Source of the DNA: Aestuariivirga sp.
Lineage (GTDB): Bacteria; Pseudomonadota; Alphaproteobacteria; Rhizobiales; Aestuariivirgaceae
Assembly (NCBI RefSeq): GCF_020252395.1
Contig: NZ_JADCDB010000002.1
Location: forward strand, 248,001-312,000
Length of the DNA: 64,000 bases
Direction of reading: 5' to 3'
Shown here one piece after another: positions 1 to 8,443 of the stretch; position 1 is the stretch's first letter; the number at the start of each line of letters is the position of its first letter. Position numbers and translations under genes: made by a program. Under the pieces are notes generated by a model. It ran no database searches and was not told the origin of the DNA. It worked only from the letters and a program-made list of their open reading frames with translations.

Positions 1-949
1 GTTTCAGCACCACCGAGAATAACCCGCAGGCGCCGCGGAAATCGCGCTTCCACAGTTCGTGCCCGGGCGCGTTGGACAGGGCAGGGTAGAGCACGGTGTC
101 GACCTCCGCCCGGCCGCGGAGCCACTCGGCCACGTTCATCGCGTTCTTCATGTGGCGCTCGAGGCGCACGTCGAGGGTGTGGATGCCGCGCAGGGTGAGG
201 TACATGTCATCGGGCCCGGCGAACTGGCCCATTTCCTCATAGGCGTGGCGGAAGGTCTCCCACGTCTCCTTCGTGCAGGTGACGGTGCCCATCATCGCAT
301 CGGAGTGGCCGACGAGATATTTCGTGGCCGCCTGGATCGAGACATCCGCGCCATGCTCGAAGGCCTTGAAATAGTGGCCAGCCCCCCAGGTATTGTCGAT
401 GAAGACGAGGACGCCTGCCTTGTGCGCGGCCTCCGCTATGGCCGGAATGTCCTGCACCTCCATGGTCTGCGAACCGGGGCTCTCGGCATAGACCACGCGG
501 GTGTTGGGCCTGATCAGGCTAGCGATGCCGCGGCCAATCAGCGGATCGTAATAGGTGGTCTCGACACCCAGCCCCTTCAGCAGCCCGTCGCAGAACTGGC
601 GGGCCGGCTGGTAGACGGTGTCGACCATCAGCAGGTGGTCACCGGCCTTCAGGAAGGCGAGGAGGGCGGTGGAGATGGCGGCAAGGCCCGAGGGCAGCAT
701 TTTGGCATTGTGCCCACCCTCGACGAGGGCCACGGCTTCCTCCACCGCGCGCGAGGTTGGCGTGCCGCGCCGGCCATAGACATAGGCCTGCGTGCGGTCC
801 TTGAGGGCTGCGGTATCCGGGAACAGCACGGTGGAGCCGTGGTAGACCGCCGGATTGACGAAACCGTGCTCGGCATAGTCGCGGCCCGCCGCCACCAGGC
901 GGGTCTCGGGCGACAGGGCGGACAGATCGGGTTTCGATTTCGACATCAT
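1..949 (-). CDS. metC: Cystathionine beta-lyase (partial, C-terminus outside window)
   Basis: PLP-dependent Cys/Met-metabolism enzyme that would cleave cystathionine to homocysteine, ammonia and pyruvate in methionine synthesis. About 316 codons are visible; the 3' end runs off the window. The start is ATG-ATG at 949/946. Family landmarks read in order: YVYGRRGTPTS, LPSGLAAIS, the PLP-pocket aspartate in FIDNTWGAGHYFKA, and the PLP-lysine segment ATKYLVGHSD near 300-330 of the window. These match cystathionine beta-lyase better than the gamma-synthase branch, though the two are close relatives. No clear Shine-Dalgarno is visible. The next gene is divergent. Confidence 0.93.
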   Translation of the reverse strand, partial: MMSKSKPDLSALSPETRLVAAGRDYAEHGFVNPAVYHGSTVLFPDTAALKDRTQAYVYGRRGTPTSRAVEEAVALVEGGHNAKMLPSGLAAISTALLAFLKAGDHLLMVDTVYQPARQFCDGLLKGLGVETTYYDPLIGRGIASLIRPNTRVVYAESPGSQTMEVQDIPAIAEAAHKAGVLVFIDNTWGAGHYFKAFEHGADVSIQAATKYLVGHSDAMMGTVTCTKETWETFRHAYEEMGQFAGPDDMYLTLRGIHTLDVRLERHMKNAMNVAEWLRGRAEVDTVLYPALSNAPGHELWKRDFRGACGLFSVVLK

Positions 950-1024
950 CACACGCCAATGTTAGGCTTGAGGGGCTAGCATGCGGGGCCGCGAGGGGGA
1001 ACCCCCGGCCATTGAAAGGGTCCC

Positions 1025-1243
1025 ATGTCGCCACTCGCCATCCTCGTCATGAAGGTCCTGCGCTGGGGCGTGCTGGGTGTTTCCGGCTTCCTGTGCCTCG
1101 TGCTTTTCATCGAGGCGTGGAAGCACGGTTGGGACCTGAAGGCCGTCAATTGGGGCTTCATGGCCGTGGTTGGGCTGCTCGCCGTGGCCGCCCTGTGGCT
1201 GGCCCGTTCCATCGGCCGGGAACTGGCCAAGCACGGGTCTTGA
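1025..1243 (+). CDS. Small two-TM membrane protein
   Basis: A 72-residue protein of unknown function. Two hydrophobic segments are evident, roughly residues 8-29 (LRWGVLGVSGFLCLVLFIEA) and 43-62 (FMAVVGLLAVAALWLA), followed by a short basic tail. It lies 47 bp upstream of gatB on the same strand and may share a transcript. No catalytic motif is visible. The start follows the metC-divergent region directly. Confidence 0.6.
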   Translation: MSPLAILVMKVLRWGVLGVSGFLCLVLFIEAWKHGWDLKAVNWGFMAVVGLLAVAALWLARSIGRELAKHGS

Positions 1244-1290
1244 ACCCGGGCTCCCGAGTGGCTACCAAGGCGCCAGATTGAGGTGAGAAG

Positions 1291-2769
1291 ATGCTGGATT
1301 CCGCGAAACGCGTGGCCGAGAAGAAGGACTGGATCAAGGGAGCGACCGGGGACTGGGAAGTCGTCCTCGGCCTCGAGGTCCATGCCCAGGTGCTTGCCAA
1401 GTCCAAGCTGTTCTCCGGCGCCTCGGCCGAATTCGGCGGCGCCCCCAACGACCACGTCTCCCTCGTCGATGCCGCCATGCCGGGCATGCTGCCGGTGATC
1501 AATGAATTCTGCGTCGAGCAGGCAGTAAGGACCGGTCTCGGCCTCAAGGCCCGGATCAACAAGCGCTCGGTCTTCGACCGCAAGAACTATTTCTACCCCG
1601 ATCTGCCGCAGGGCTACCAGATCTCGCAATACAAGCAGCCCGTGGTGGGCGAGGGCTCGGTGCATGTGGACGTCGACGGCCGTGCCGTCAAGGTCGGCAT
1701 CGAGCGGCTGCACCTGGAGCAGGACGCCGGCAAGTCGCTCCACGACCAGCATCCCAGCATGAGCTTCGTCGATTTGAACCGCTCCGGCTGCGCCCTGATG
1801 GAAATCGTGTCCAAGCCCGACATGCGCTCGGCGGAGGAGGCCAAGGCCTATGTGACGAAGCTCCGGCAGATCATGCGCTACTTAGGCACCTGCGACGGCA
1901 ACATGGAGCAGGGCTCGCTGCGCGCCGACGTCAACGTGTCAGTCCGCCGCCCGGGGGCTGAATTCGGCACCCGCTGCGAGATCAAGAACGTCAATTCAAT
2001 CCGCTTCATGGGCCAGGCCATCGAATACGAGGCGCGCCGCCAGATTGGCATCCTGGAGGACGGCGGCTCGATCGACCAGGAAACCCGCCTCTTCGACCCG
2101 AAGAAGGGCGAGACCCGCTCCATGCGCTCCAAGGAAGAGGCGCATGACTACCGCTACTTCCCCGACCCGGACCTGTTGCCGCTGGAACTTGAGGATGCCT
2201 TCATCGGCAAGATCGAGGCCTCGCTCCCCGAACTTCCCGACGGCAAGATCGCCCGCTTCATGACGGACTATGGGCTCACCGCCTATGACGCCCAGGTGCT
2301 GACCGCCGAGTGCGCGTCGGCCGACTTTTTCGAGCAGGTGGCGAAGGGCCGCGACGGTAAGTCCGCCGCCAACTGGGTGATCAACGAGCTGTTCGGCCGC
2401 CTGAACAAGGAAGGGAAGTCGGTCGACACCACCCCCGTCTCCGCCGCACAGCTGGGTGAGATCGTGGACCTGATTGCCGCCGGGACGATTTCCGGCAAGA
2501 TCGCCAAGGACGTGTTCGAGATCGTCTGGACCGAGGGCGGTTCGCCCGCCCAGATCGTCGAAACCCGGGGCATGAAGCAGGTGACCGACACCGGCGCCAT
2601 TGAGAAGGCGGTCGACGAGATCATCGCCGCCAACCCGGACAAGGTGGAACAGGTCAAGGACAAGCCCACCATGCTGAGCTGGTTCGTCGGCCAGGTGATG
2701 AAGACCACCGGCGGCAAGGCCAACCCCCAGGCCGTCAGCGGCCTGCTCAAGGCCAAGCTGGGGATATGA
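1291..2769 (+). CDS. gatB: Asp-tRNA(Asn)/Glu-tRNA(Gln) amidotransferase subunit B
   Basis: GatB of the GatCAB complex, which converts Glu-tRNA(Gln) and Asp-tRNA(Asn) to Gln-tRNA(Gln) and Asn-tRNA(Asn) in the cytosol. The 492 residues match the usual length. The N-terminal cradle carries [11 protein letters not shown], the Zn-site/fold region [15 protein letters not shown] and NVSVRRPG...[20 protein letters not shown] follows, and the C-terminal YqeY-like tRNA-binding tail occupies about residues 340-490 and ends [20 protein letters not shown]. gatA and gatC are not adjacent, which is common. An RBS-like GGTGAGAAG precedes the ATG. Confidence 0.98.
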   Translation: MLDSAKRVAEKKDWIKGATGDWEVVLGLEVHAQVLAKSKLFSGASAEFGGAPNDHVSLVDAAMPGMLPVINEFCVEQAVRTGLGLKARINKRSVFDRKNYFYPDLPQGYQISQYKQPVVGEGSVHVDVDGRAVKVGIERLHLEQDAGKSLHDQHPSMSFVDLNRSGCALMEIVSKPDMRSAEEAKAYVTKLRQIMRYLGTCDGNMEQGSLRADVNVSVRRPGAEFGTRCEIKNVNSIRFMGQAIEYEARRQIGILEDGGSIDQETRLFDPKKGETRSMRSKEEAHDYRYFPDPDLLPLELEDAFIGKIEASLPELPDGKIARFMTDYGLTAYDAQVLTAECASADFFEQVAKGRDGKSAANWVINELFGRLNKEGKSVDTTPVSAAQLGEIVDLIAAGTISGKIAKDVFEIVWTEGGSPAQIVETRGMKQVTDTGAIEKAVDEIIAANPDKVEQVKDKPTMLSWFVGQVMKTTGGKANPQAVSGLLKAKLGI

Positions 2770-2965
2770 GCGGCCCGCCCCAAAGCCGCTTCCCCTTTAG
2801 CTGTCACCCCGGCGAAGGCCTTCATGACGGCATTTGTTTTAATTTTTTCAATTACTTGCAAGAATTACCAGACTTCTCTTGTTAGCTCGTCCCGGCGCCT
2901 CAAGTTAGTGAAAACACCTCTTTTTGATAACAGATTTTCTTTTTCAGTCAGTGGCTTGGTTTCAG

Positions 2966-2995
2966 TTGTCCTTTCGCAATCTTCTCCGCTATAGT
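2966..2995 (+). promoter_or_regulatory. Candidate sigma-70-type promoter for the GST-like gene
   Basis: TTGTCC (2966-2971), a 17-nt spacer and CTATAG (2989-2994) sit about 50 bp upstream of the ATG at 3041, in a locally AT-rich intergenic region. A strong GGAGGAG ribosome-binding site follows at about 3027-3033. The call rests on sequence match only. Confidence 0.5.
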
Positions 2996-3040
2996 CCGTA
3001 CCCGGAGTTTTGTTGTGTCGGGGCCGGGAGGAGTTAAACC

Positions 3041-3862
3041 ATGGCGAAGACAGCCAAGAAGGCTGCGAAAAGACCTGAGTCGAAGAAGTCTGAGTCGAAG
3101 AAGCCTGTGGCAAAAAAAGCGGAGCCGAAGAAGACCGCCGCCACAAAGAAGGCGGCAAAGCCGATGCCGGCCAGGAAGCTGGCGGCGAAGAAGCCGGCGG
3201 CCGCCGCCGCGCCGGCCTCCGGCCCCGTCAACAAGGAGCGCTTCACGCTTTATGGCATGCTGGGCTCCGGCCCGACCTATACCGTGGGTCTCATGCTCTC
3301 GCTGGCGAAGCATCCCTTCTCCTATTTCCACGTGAACCTGCGCGAGGGCCAGCACAAGCAGCCGGACTATCTCGTCAAGAACCGCTACGGCCAGGTGCCG
3401 GCATTGCGTGACGGCCACGTCTATTACGTGCAGTCGGCGGCGATCCTGCAGCACCTCGCGGACGAGCTTCACAAGTTCGACGGCAAGACCGGGCTGGAGA
3501 AGAACCGCATCCGCGAGTGGCTGTTCTGGCAGTGGGACAAGCTGGCCGTTCCCATCTATCGCTTGCGTGCCCGCGCGCGCGGCCTGCGCCAGTTTGGCGA
3601 CGAGGTGCGCATCATGTATGACACCGAGGCCAAGGCGGCGCTTGCCGTTCTCGAGAACGAGCTCGCAAGGTCCGAGTGGATCGCCGCCAGGCGCCCGACC
3701 ATCGCCGACATCGGCGCCTATGGCATGCTGCGCTACACCGCCGAGGCGAACATCGACCTCACCCCATACCCCAATGTCTCCGCGTGGAAGAAACGCTTTG
3801 AGGCGCTTCCGGGCTTTGGTACGCCCGAACAGATACTTCCGATGGAGAGCAGGCTGATCTGA
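3041..3862 (+). CDS. Glutathione S-transferase family protein with Lys/Ala/Pro-rich N-terminal tail
   Basis: 273 residues. The first ~65 are a low-complexity basic tail of KKPxxKK/AAKK units like histone H1 C-termini. Residues ~68-273 are a GST fold: a thioredoxin-like N-domain (RFTLYGMLGSGPTYTV, cis-proline region YGQVPALRDG, VQSAAILQHLAD) and an all-helical C-domain ending PTIADIGAYGMLRY...PNVSAWKKRFEALPG. The substrate is unknown; members conjugate or reduce with glutathione. The tail could bind nucleic acid or another polyanion, but that is inference. The gene ends 20 bp before the next one, so the two are probably co-transcribed. Confidence 0.85.
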   Translation: MAKTAKKAAKRPESKKSESKKPVAKKAEPKKTAATKKAAKPMPARKLAAKKPAAAAAPASGPVNKERFTLYGMLGSGPTYTVGLMLSLAKHPFSYFHVNLREGQHKQPDYLVKNRYGQVPALRDGHVYYVQSAAILQHLADELHKFDGKTGLEKNRIREWLFWQWDKLAVPIYRLRARARGLRQFGDEVRIMYDTEAKAALAVLENELARSEWIAARRPTIADIGAYGMLRYTAEANIDLTPYPNVSAWKKRFEALPGFGTPEQILPMESRLI

Positions 3863-3882
3863 CCTCTTGTATGGAGTAGCGC

Positions 3883-4887
3883 TTGGGCCAACCGGCTGAC
3901 AGTCCATTGCAGACGCCAGAACAGCCGGAGGAAGTGGTGCCGCGCCGCAAGCGCAAGCCTACGGGCGGCTTCGGCTGCCTGCTGGGCCTGCTGCTGGGAC
4001 TGTGCGGCCTGGCGGCCACGCGTCTCGGGCAGTTGTGGATCGCCTTCGACGTCTTCTCGCATTTCACGCTGCAATTCGCGGTGGTGACGGTTGGATTTCT
4101 GGCCGGCCTGGCGATGCCGCGCGCCAGGCTTCTCGCCGCAACCGTGATCATCGTGCTGGGGCTCGTCGGCATCGGCGTCTGGCCGCATGTGGCGAGCCGG
4201 GAGCCGCGCAGTGTGGGGCAGGCGGCGGCGGGCGAGCGCGCCCTGAAAGTCGCGGCCTTCAATTCGTTCTGGCACAACGCCAACGCCGATGCGGTGCTCG
4301 CTGAGGTCGAACGGCTCGATGCCGACGTGATCGCCCTCGTCGAGCTGGGGCCGGCGCAGCGCCCGATCCTCGATGTGCTCAAAGGCCGTTATCCCTATCA
4401 ATACCACTGCCTGAAGACCGGCTTCTGCAGCATGGCGCTGCTGTCCAAACTGCCGTTCGCCGAAGCGGCCGGCCGCGGGCGGGATGGCGGTCCGTCTTTC
4501 CTGCGCGCAAGGCTTGGCCCGGAAGCCGGGGGGCTCACGGTATTCGCGGTGCACACCAATCGATTTCCCCGCTTCCTGCAGCAGTTCAGCGAAATGAAAC
4601 AACTTGCCGCTCTCATCGGGAAGGCGCCGGGGCCGCACCTGGTCATGGGAGACTTCAACGCCACGCCGTTCTCGCGAACCCTTTCGGTGCTGCCCGGCGC
4701 CGCCAACCTGACCCGGCTCACCAACCTGCCAAGCTGGCCGGCGCAGGCGGGCCTGCCGCAGCTCGCCATTGACCATATCTTCGTCTCGCCCGGCATCCGC
4801 CTGCTGGAGGCCGAACGCATCGGCGAGCCGGCCGGCTCCGACCATTATCCCGTGGCGCTCAGCATCGCGGTTCCGCTGCAGCCTTAG
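3883..4887 (+). CDS. Membrane-anchored endonuclease/exonuclease/phosphatase-fold protein
   Basis: 334 residues, TTG start at 3883. The N-terminus is basic and proline-rich, then three hydrophobic segments fall between about residues 32 and 105. A C-terminal EEP (DNase I/AP-endonuclease-like) domain follows at about 123-330. Catalytic-type motifs are visible: AAFNSFWHN (metal-site Asn), VIALVELGP (metal-ligand Glu), VHTNRF, GDFNATPFS and the terminal IDHIFVS...GSDHYPV with the catalytic Asp/His. Such proteins hydrolyse phosphodiester or phospholipid bonds at the membrane; the substrate cannot be told. It is the last gene before a terminator. Confidence 0.85.
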   Translation: MGQPADSPLQTPEQPEEVVPRRKRKPTGGFGCLLGLLLGLCGLAATRLGQLWIAFDVFSHFTLQFAVVTVGFLAGLAMPRARLLAATVIIVLGLVGIGVWPHVASREPRSVGQAAAGERALKVAAFNSFWHNANADAVLAEVERLDADVIALVELGPAQRPILDVLKGRYPYQYHCLKTGFCSMALLSKLPFAEAAGRGRDGGPSFLRARLGPEAGGLTVFAVHTNRFPRFLQQFSEMKQLAALIGKAPGPHLVMGDFNATPFSRTLSVLPGAANLTRLTNLPSWPAQAGLPQLAIDHIFVSPGIRLLEAERIGEPAGSDHYPVALSIAVPLQP

Positions 4888-4892
4888 GGAAA

Positions 4893-4920
4893 AATGCAAA
4901 AGGGCCGGAAATCCGGCCCT
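4893..4920 (-). terminator. Intrinsic terminator between convergent genes
   Basis: A 9-bp perfect stem, AGGGCCGGA / TCCGGCCCT, occupies 4901-4920. Read on the minus strand it is followed by TTTGCATTTTT, so it serves the minus-strand gene at 4949-5233 best. It may also stop the plus-strand gene ending at 4887. Confidence 0.75.
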
Positions 4921-4948
4921 CGCGCGTCATGCGGATTGTCAGCGCGGA

Positions 4949-5233
4949 TCAATAGTCGAGCTGGTCGTTATCGCCCAGATTGTCCGGCGTCTGTTCCTGG
5001 GTGAGGTTGAAGATGTTGCTGTCGAACTGCTTCCTGGCGAGGTTCCGGTTATAGACCTCGGACTGGTAGATATCGACCTGGGCGTTGAACTTGCTCTGCT
5101 CGCTGTCGAGCGGCGGCGCGGCATCGTTGCCCAAGCCATAGTCCTGCCCCATGGGGATGAAGTTCTGGTCCGCCAGAGCCGGAACGGCCGAAAGGGCAAA
5201 AACCGCGGCAGCGGCCATCATCAAATAACGCAT
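4949..5233 (-). CDS. Small secreted protein of unknown function
   Basis: A 94-residue protein with a typical Sec signal peptide (MRYLMMAAAAVFALSAVPALA, cleavage predicted after ALA), then a soluble, Gln/Asp/Asn-rich mature region of about 73 residues with no cysteines. An upstream in-frame TTG at 5245 is possible, but GGAG lies 6 nt before the ATG at 5233, which decides the start. No family was recognised. It is monocistronic and ends at a strong terminator. Confidence 0.75.
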   Translation of the reverse strand: MRYLMMAAAAVFALSAVPALADQNFIPMGQDYGLGNDAAPPLDSEQSKFNAQVDIYQSEVYNRNLARKQFDSNIFNLTQEQTPDNLGDNDQLDY

Positions 5234-5334
5234 GGTCAACTCCAATCCAGATCACGATAGCCGATTATGGTTGAAAAAGCATCCACAATCCGCAACCCGG
5301 AACCTTGACTTTTCAGACCCACCCGTCGGTCCTT

Positions 5335-5447
5335 AGAGCATGATCCGCAAAAGTGAAACCCACTCTTGCCTTAAGATCATGCTCAAGCTTTCGATCTGGC
5401 GCATGTTCTTATCGATCAGGCGAGTCCACCTGATCGGGACATGCGCT
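5335..5447. repeat. Intergenic mosaic palindromic repeat, rhizobial type
   Basis: Two nested stem-loops stand side by side. The outer arms GAGCATGATC (5336-5345) and GATCATGCTC (5375-5384) form the first. In the second, arms GCGCATGT...GATCAGG pair with CCTGATC...ACATGCGC over about 5399-5446. Elements beginning AGAGCATGATC are a widespread intergenic family in Rhizobiales. The element abuts the stop codon of the substrate-binding protein gene and may act as its 3' mRNA structure. Confidence 0.7.
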
Positions 5448-6480
5448 AGTCGTTGAAGCCCACCTCGTCGACCAGCTTCGAGGCCTGGGGCTCCAGCCTG
5501 GCGATCTCGGCCACGTTCAGCGTGTCGGGGGTGAAGCTGCCCCAGGAGGTGACGATGACGTTGGGCGGCACCATGGGATTCACCGGATATTCGAAATTGC
5601 CATTGGCATAAAGCGCCTGGGCCTCGTCGCTGGCGAGGAATTCCATCAGCTTCAGGGCGTTGTCCTTGTTGGGCGCGTTGGCGGTGAGCAGCATGCCGGA
5701 GATGTTCACATGCGTGCCGAAATCGGGCGAGGTGGGGAACACGATCTTCACCGACTTGGCCCACTGCTGCTGCTCGGGCTCCTTCGTCTCGGTCAGCATC
5801 TTGCCCATGTAATAGGTGTTGGCCAGCGCCAGGTCGCATTCCCCGGCATACACACTCTTGGCCTGGCTGCGGTCATTGCCCGACGGCTTGACCGCCAGAT
5901 TAGCCTTGAGGCCCTGGAGCCAGGTGCGCGCATAATCCTCGCCCTTGTGCGCAATCATCGCGGCGATGAGGCCCAGATTATAGGGGTGATTGCCGGGTCG
6001 CATGCAAATCTTGCCTTTCCACTTGGGGTCGGCCAACTCCTCATAGGTGATGGCGGTGATCGGCACCCGCTCGCGCGAGGCATAGACGACGCGGGCGCGC
6101 ATCGTGAGGCCGAACCATTGGTTGTCTTTGTCGCGCAGGTTGGCCGGCACCTTGTCGAGGATAGCGGGATCATTCACCGGCTGGGCAAGGCCGCGGGCCG
6201 CGGCCTCGACCAGGCGCCCGGCATCGGCGGTGAGCAGCAGGTCGGCCGGGCTGTTGCGGCCCTCCTGGGCGAGCCGTTCGACGAGGCCGCTGTCGGCGAA
6301 GACCGCCTTCACTTCGATTCCCGTCCTGGCGGTGAAGGCGTCGAAAAGCGGCCTGATGAGCTCGGGCTGGCGGTAGGTATAGACATTCACCACGCCATCG
6401 GCCCGCGCCGGCAGGCCAGCCCCGGCGGCAATGGCAAGGCCGAGACCGAGACACAGGAGATGGCGGCGCGAGGCGAACAT
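5446..6480 (-). CDS. Fe(III)-type ABC transporter substrate-binding protein
   Basis: 344 residues, periplasmic, FbpA/FutA/IdiA-like. The signal peptide MFASRRHLLC...LPARA decides the start at 6480, where AAGGAG lies 8 nt upstream. Mature motifs include VNVYTYRQPELIRPLFDAF, NSPADLLLTADAGRLV, GKICMRPGNHPYNLGLIAAMI and ALANTYYMGKML, whose adjacent tyrosines are typical ferric ligands of the family. The permease and ATPase genes are not next to it, so it is an orphan that must use components encoded elsewhere. A palindrome upstream may be an iron-responsive operator. Confidence 0.92.
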   Translation of the reverse strand: MFASRRHLLCLGLGLAIAAGAGLPARADGVVNVYTYRQPELIRPLFDAFTARTGIEVKAVFADSGLVERLAQEGRNSPADLLLTADAGRLVEAAARGLAQPVNDPAILDKVPANLRDKDNQWFGLTMRARVVYASRERVPITAITYEELADPKWKGKICMRPGNHPYNLGLIAAMIAHKGEDYARTWLQGLKANLAVKPSGNDRSQAKSVYAGECDLALANTYYMGKMLTETKEPEQQQWAKSVKIVFPTSPDFGTHVNISGMLLTANAPNKDNALKLMEFLASDEAQALYANGNFEYPVNPMVPPNVIVTSWGSFTPDTLNVAEIARLEPQASKLVDEVGFND

Positions 6481-6552
6481 GGCAAACTCCTTCAAAGCGA
6501 ATTGCGGGCGGCCTGCTCTATGGCGCGGCAGGGCCGGGTCTGTCAACAAAAA

Positions 6553-6569
6553 CCGACTAAATTAGTCGG
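6553..6569. promoter_or_regulatory. 17-nt palindrome upstream of the Fe-binding protein gene
   Basis: Arms CCGACTAA and TTAGTCGG surround a central A, 73 bp upstream of the substrate-binding protein ATG, in a short AT-rich stretch. The position and dyad symmetry fit an operator, and iron-responsive Rrf2-type regulators (RirA/IscR) use related sites in alphaproteobacteria. Assignment to a named regulator is inference. Confidence 0.45.
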
Positions 6570-6649
6570 ATTTTGGAACGGTTCCAAACTGGCAGCGCGC
6601 GGCGCAGAGGTCTATGGTGGGGCCAACGCGAACAGGAAAAGTGTGAACC

Positions 6650-6856
6650 ATGGCATTCGAGCAACTGAAGGCGCAGATCGGCATGCTGCTGGGCGAGATG
6701 AATGGCCAGCCGGAAGACTTGCATGAGCTCTACTTGCAGGTTCACCAGGAACTGGCCCAGATGCGCGCCACCGGCATGGACGTGCCCGCCGACCTCGTGG
6801 AACTCGAGCAGCGCCTCCTTGCCGAGTTCCCGCTGGCCCCGCCGCCCAGGGCGTGA
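6650..6856 (+). CDS. Conserved-looking small acidic helical protein
   Basis: 68 residues, mostly amphipathic helix (LKAQIGMLLGEMN...LHELYLQVHQELAQMRA), with no signal peptide, cysteines or recognised motif. AGGAAAA lies 11 nt upstream of the ATG. It stands alone between the divergent Fe-binding protein gene and tRNA-Ser. Function unknown; the coding call rests on codon pattern and a plausible fold. Confidence 0.55.
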   Translation: MAFEQLKAQIGMLLGEMNGQPEDLHELYLQVHQELAQMRATGMDVPADLVELEQRLLAEFPLAPPPRA

Positions 6857-6912
6857 AGCATCCCACGGCAGGCTTGCATCCCCCATCAAATCACGGCAAG
6901 AAGCCGCAAGCA

Positions 6913-7005
6913 GGAGACGTGGCCGAGAGGCTGAAGGCAACGGTTTGCTAAATCGTCATACGCTTTCAAGGCGTATCGAGGGTTCGAATCCCTCCGTCTC
7001 CGCCA
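6913..7005 (+). tRNA. tRNA-Ser (anticodon GCU)
   Basis: A complete type II tRNA. The acceptor stem GGAGACG (6913-6919) pairs with CGTCTCC (6995-7001), the discriminator G is at 7002, and CCA (7003-7005) is encoded. The anticodon stem ACGGT/ATCGT frames the loop TTGCTAA with anticodon GCT. A long variable arm (ACGCTTTCAAGGCGT) and the T-loop GGTTCGAATCC are present. All accessory DNA in the window begins right after it, as expected if this tRNA marks an integration hotspot. Confidence 0.97.
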
Positions 7006-7376
7006 GTTTCCTGTCGCAAACTCCGACACACCCCCAATAAGCCTCGAAATTCCTTTTGGTTTCAAAAGGGTTTGGCAGGACCGACCGTACTTGTGAGACT
7101 GCGCTGGAGCCGGAATCCGGTCTCAGAAGCCCCGCAGTCTCATTCCGACCGAACCTCGGACGAAATTGGTACGCATGAAAATGCATTGCGATTTCAATGT
7201 GTTAAAAATACCGCGAAAACGTCTCGTTTGAAACGTTCGTCTCGCCCTCGGTTTCATAGAAACCAGCAGTGGGCGTGGTCGCACGAAGATCTGCGGTGCG
7301 TAGAACTCCCCGCTGATTCAGGGACAGAATTGTCCTGCCCCTTGACCAGTTGTGGAGGGGGATACAGAAGCACGGT
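7006..7376. other. Gene-free stretch after tRNA-Ser, carrying repeat copy A
   Basis: No convincing gene. Positions about 7053-7165 align over ~110 nt, with about two thirds identity, to 63880-63990 near the far end of the window. Shared blocks include GTTTCAAA, GGGTTT, GGTCTC-GAA and CCCCGC-GTCTC. Between 7170 and 7350 the composition falls to a lower GC than the flanking chromosome. Confidence 0.5.
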
Positions 7377-7766
7377 ATGGGACTCATCAGGAACCTCAGG
7401 TCGGCAAGACTGCTCGTCCTCGCATTGTATGCGTTGGCGGCAGTATCCGTCGGGTTCGCTCATAAGACCGCAACTATCACTGCAACTTCGATTGAGCTCG
7501 CGGCCTACATCCTTCCAGACGGCTCGGTTCCTGTCATTTGCAGTGACGTTGGTAACCACGATGCGGATCATGGTTCTAAGCATACTAGCCCCGTATGCGA
7601 TGCGTGTCGTCTTGTGGCGGCACCTGGAGTGGTCTCGGCAAGTGAGTGTTGGGTCCCCGTCAGGCGTCCGTTGTCTTCGTTTCACTCGCGGGTCACTTCT
7701 GATCGCGATGAAATTCGCAGAAGCTCTCATGTTCCCCATCTGCGAGGACCTCCCGAAATAGGCTAA
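7377..7766 (+). CDS. Small exported protein, DUF2946-like, copper-associated
   Basis: 129 residues from ATG 7377; an in-frame TTG at 7350 would add nine residues. It has an N-terminal hydrophobic signal/anchor (LLVLALYALAAVSVGFAH) and a short exported region with ALPDG-like text (LPDGSVPVICSD), a His/Asp patch and a CDAC motif (VCDACRLVAAPG). This layout, with a Cys pair near a His-rich loop, resembles DUF2946 proteins found beside copper-handling genes. The link is supported by the next gene. Confidence in the family name is moderate. Confidence 0.55.
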   Translation: MGLIRNLRSARLLVLALYALAAVSVGFAHKTATITATSIELAAYILPDGSVPVICSDVGNHDADHGSKHTSPVCDACRLVAAPGVVSASECWVPVRRPLSSFHSRVTSDRDEIRRSSHVPHLRGPPEIG

Positions 7767-7952
7767 TCGCAATGTGATTGCAGCCTGACCGGATCATCAA
7801 GAACTGATCTTCGGGGCAGCCGCCGCTGCTTGGCGCATGTCTGCAGATCACATGTTTGTTTTCTGCACCGTCTCCTGTAGCTCCGACCAGTTGACGAAGT
7901 ATCGCGCTGTGCTCGCAGGAAGACTCCTCGATACAATGAAGGGATAAACATA

Positions 7953-8420
7953 ATGATGAACACTACGCGTCGCGCGGTTCTTGCTGCCTCTTTGGTGCTT
8001 GGGCTGTTGCCGAATGTGGTGCTGGCTCATGACGACCAGCATGAAATCATTCACTTGATGAAGGGCATGTTTGACACGCCCGAAAATCCGCTTTCGGTTG
8101 AGCCTGTCGTTGTTATCGGTGACAATGCAATTGCCGGTTGGGTACAGGGCGAACGCGGTGGTCGGGCGCTTCTTTGGCGCGTTGACGGCCAGTGGAAGAT
8201 TCGGCTTTGTAGTGGTGACAGTCTCAAAGACCCGAAGTTCTTAGAGAGCGCAAATATCTCCGCTGCGGATGCCACGACATTGGCCGCCCAGTTGGCTGCC
8301 GCTGAATCAAAACTGGATCCAGCCGTACTCGCTAAGTTCTCGAGCTTCGAAGGAACGATGATGATCGACCCCAAGGCCGGGCACGGAGGTCATAAACACG
8401 GCTCGACCACAACGCCGTAA
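7953..8420 (+). CDS. Copper uptake system-associated protein
   Basis: 155 residues with a signal peptide (TRRAVLAASLVLGLLPNVVLA). The mature protein reads HDDQHEIIHLMKGMFDTPENPL...VIGDNAIAGWVQGERGGRALLWR...IRLCSGDSLKD and ends with the His-rich tail GHGGHKHG. This order matches the periplasmic family annotated as copper uptake system-associated in alphaproteobacteria. Histidines at both termini and one Cys could bind copper. No copper transporter or chaperone gene lies alongside, so this may be a relic of a larger copper locus. AGGGA precedes the ATG. Confidence 0.75.
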   Translation: MMNTTRRAVLAASLVLGLLPNVVLAHDDQHEIIHLMKGMFDTPENPLSVEPVVVIGDNAIAGWVQGERGGRALLWRVDGQWKIRLCSGDSLKDPKFLESANISAADATTLAAQLAAAESKLDPAVLAKFSSFEGTMMIDPKAGHGGHKHGSTTTP

Positions 8421-8443
8421 TACACTTGGTGACGAGTTGGCCG

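Noticed and set aside
59-979. A 306-codon plus-strand frame at the window start
   Set aside because: Antisense to the cystathionine beta-lyase gene, which has clear PLP-enzyme motifs on the minus strand.
6981-7005. tRNA-Ser 3' end as an attB core with a second copy marking the other island end
   Set aside because: I could not find a second copy of the T-arm/acceptor sequence anywhere else in the window. A serine recombinase would in any case need only a very short core.
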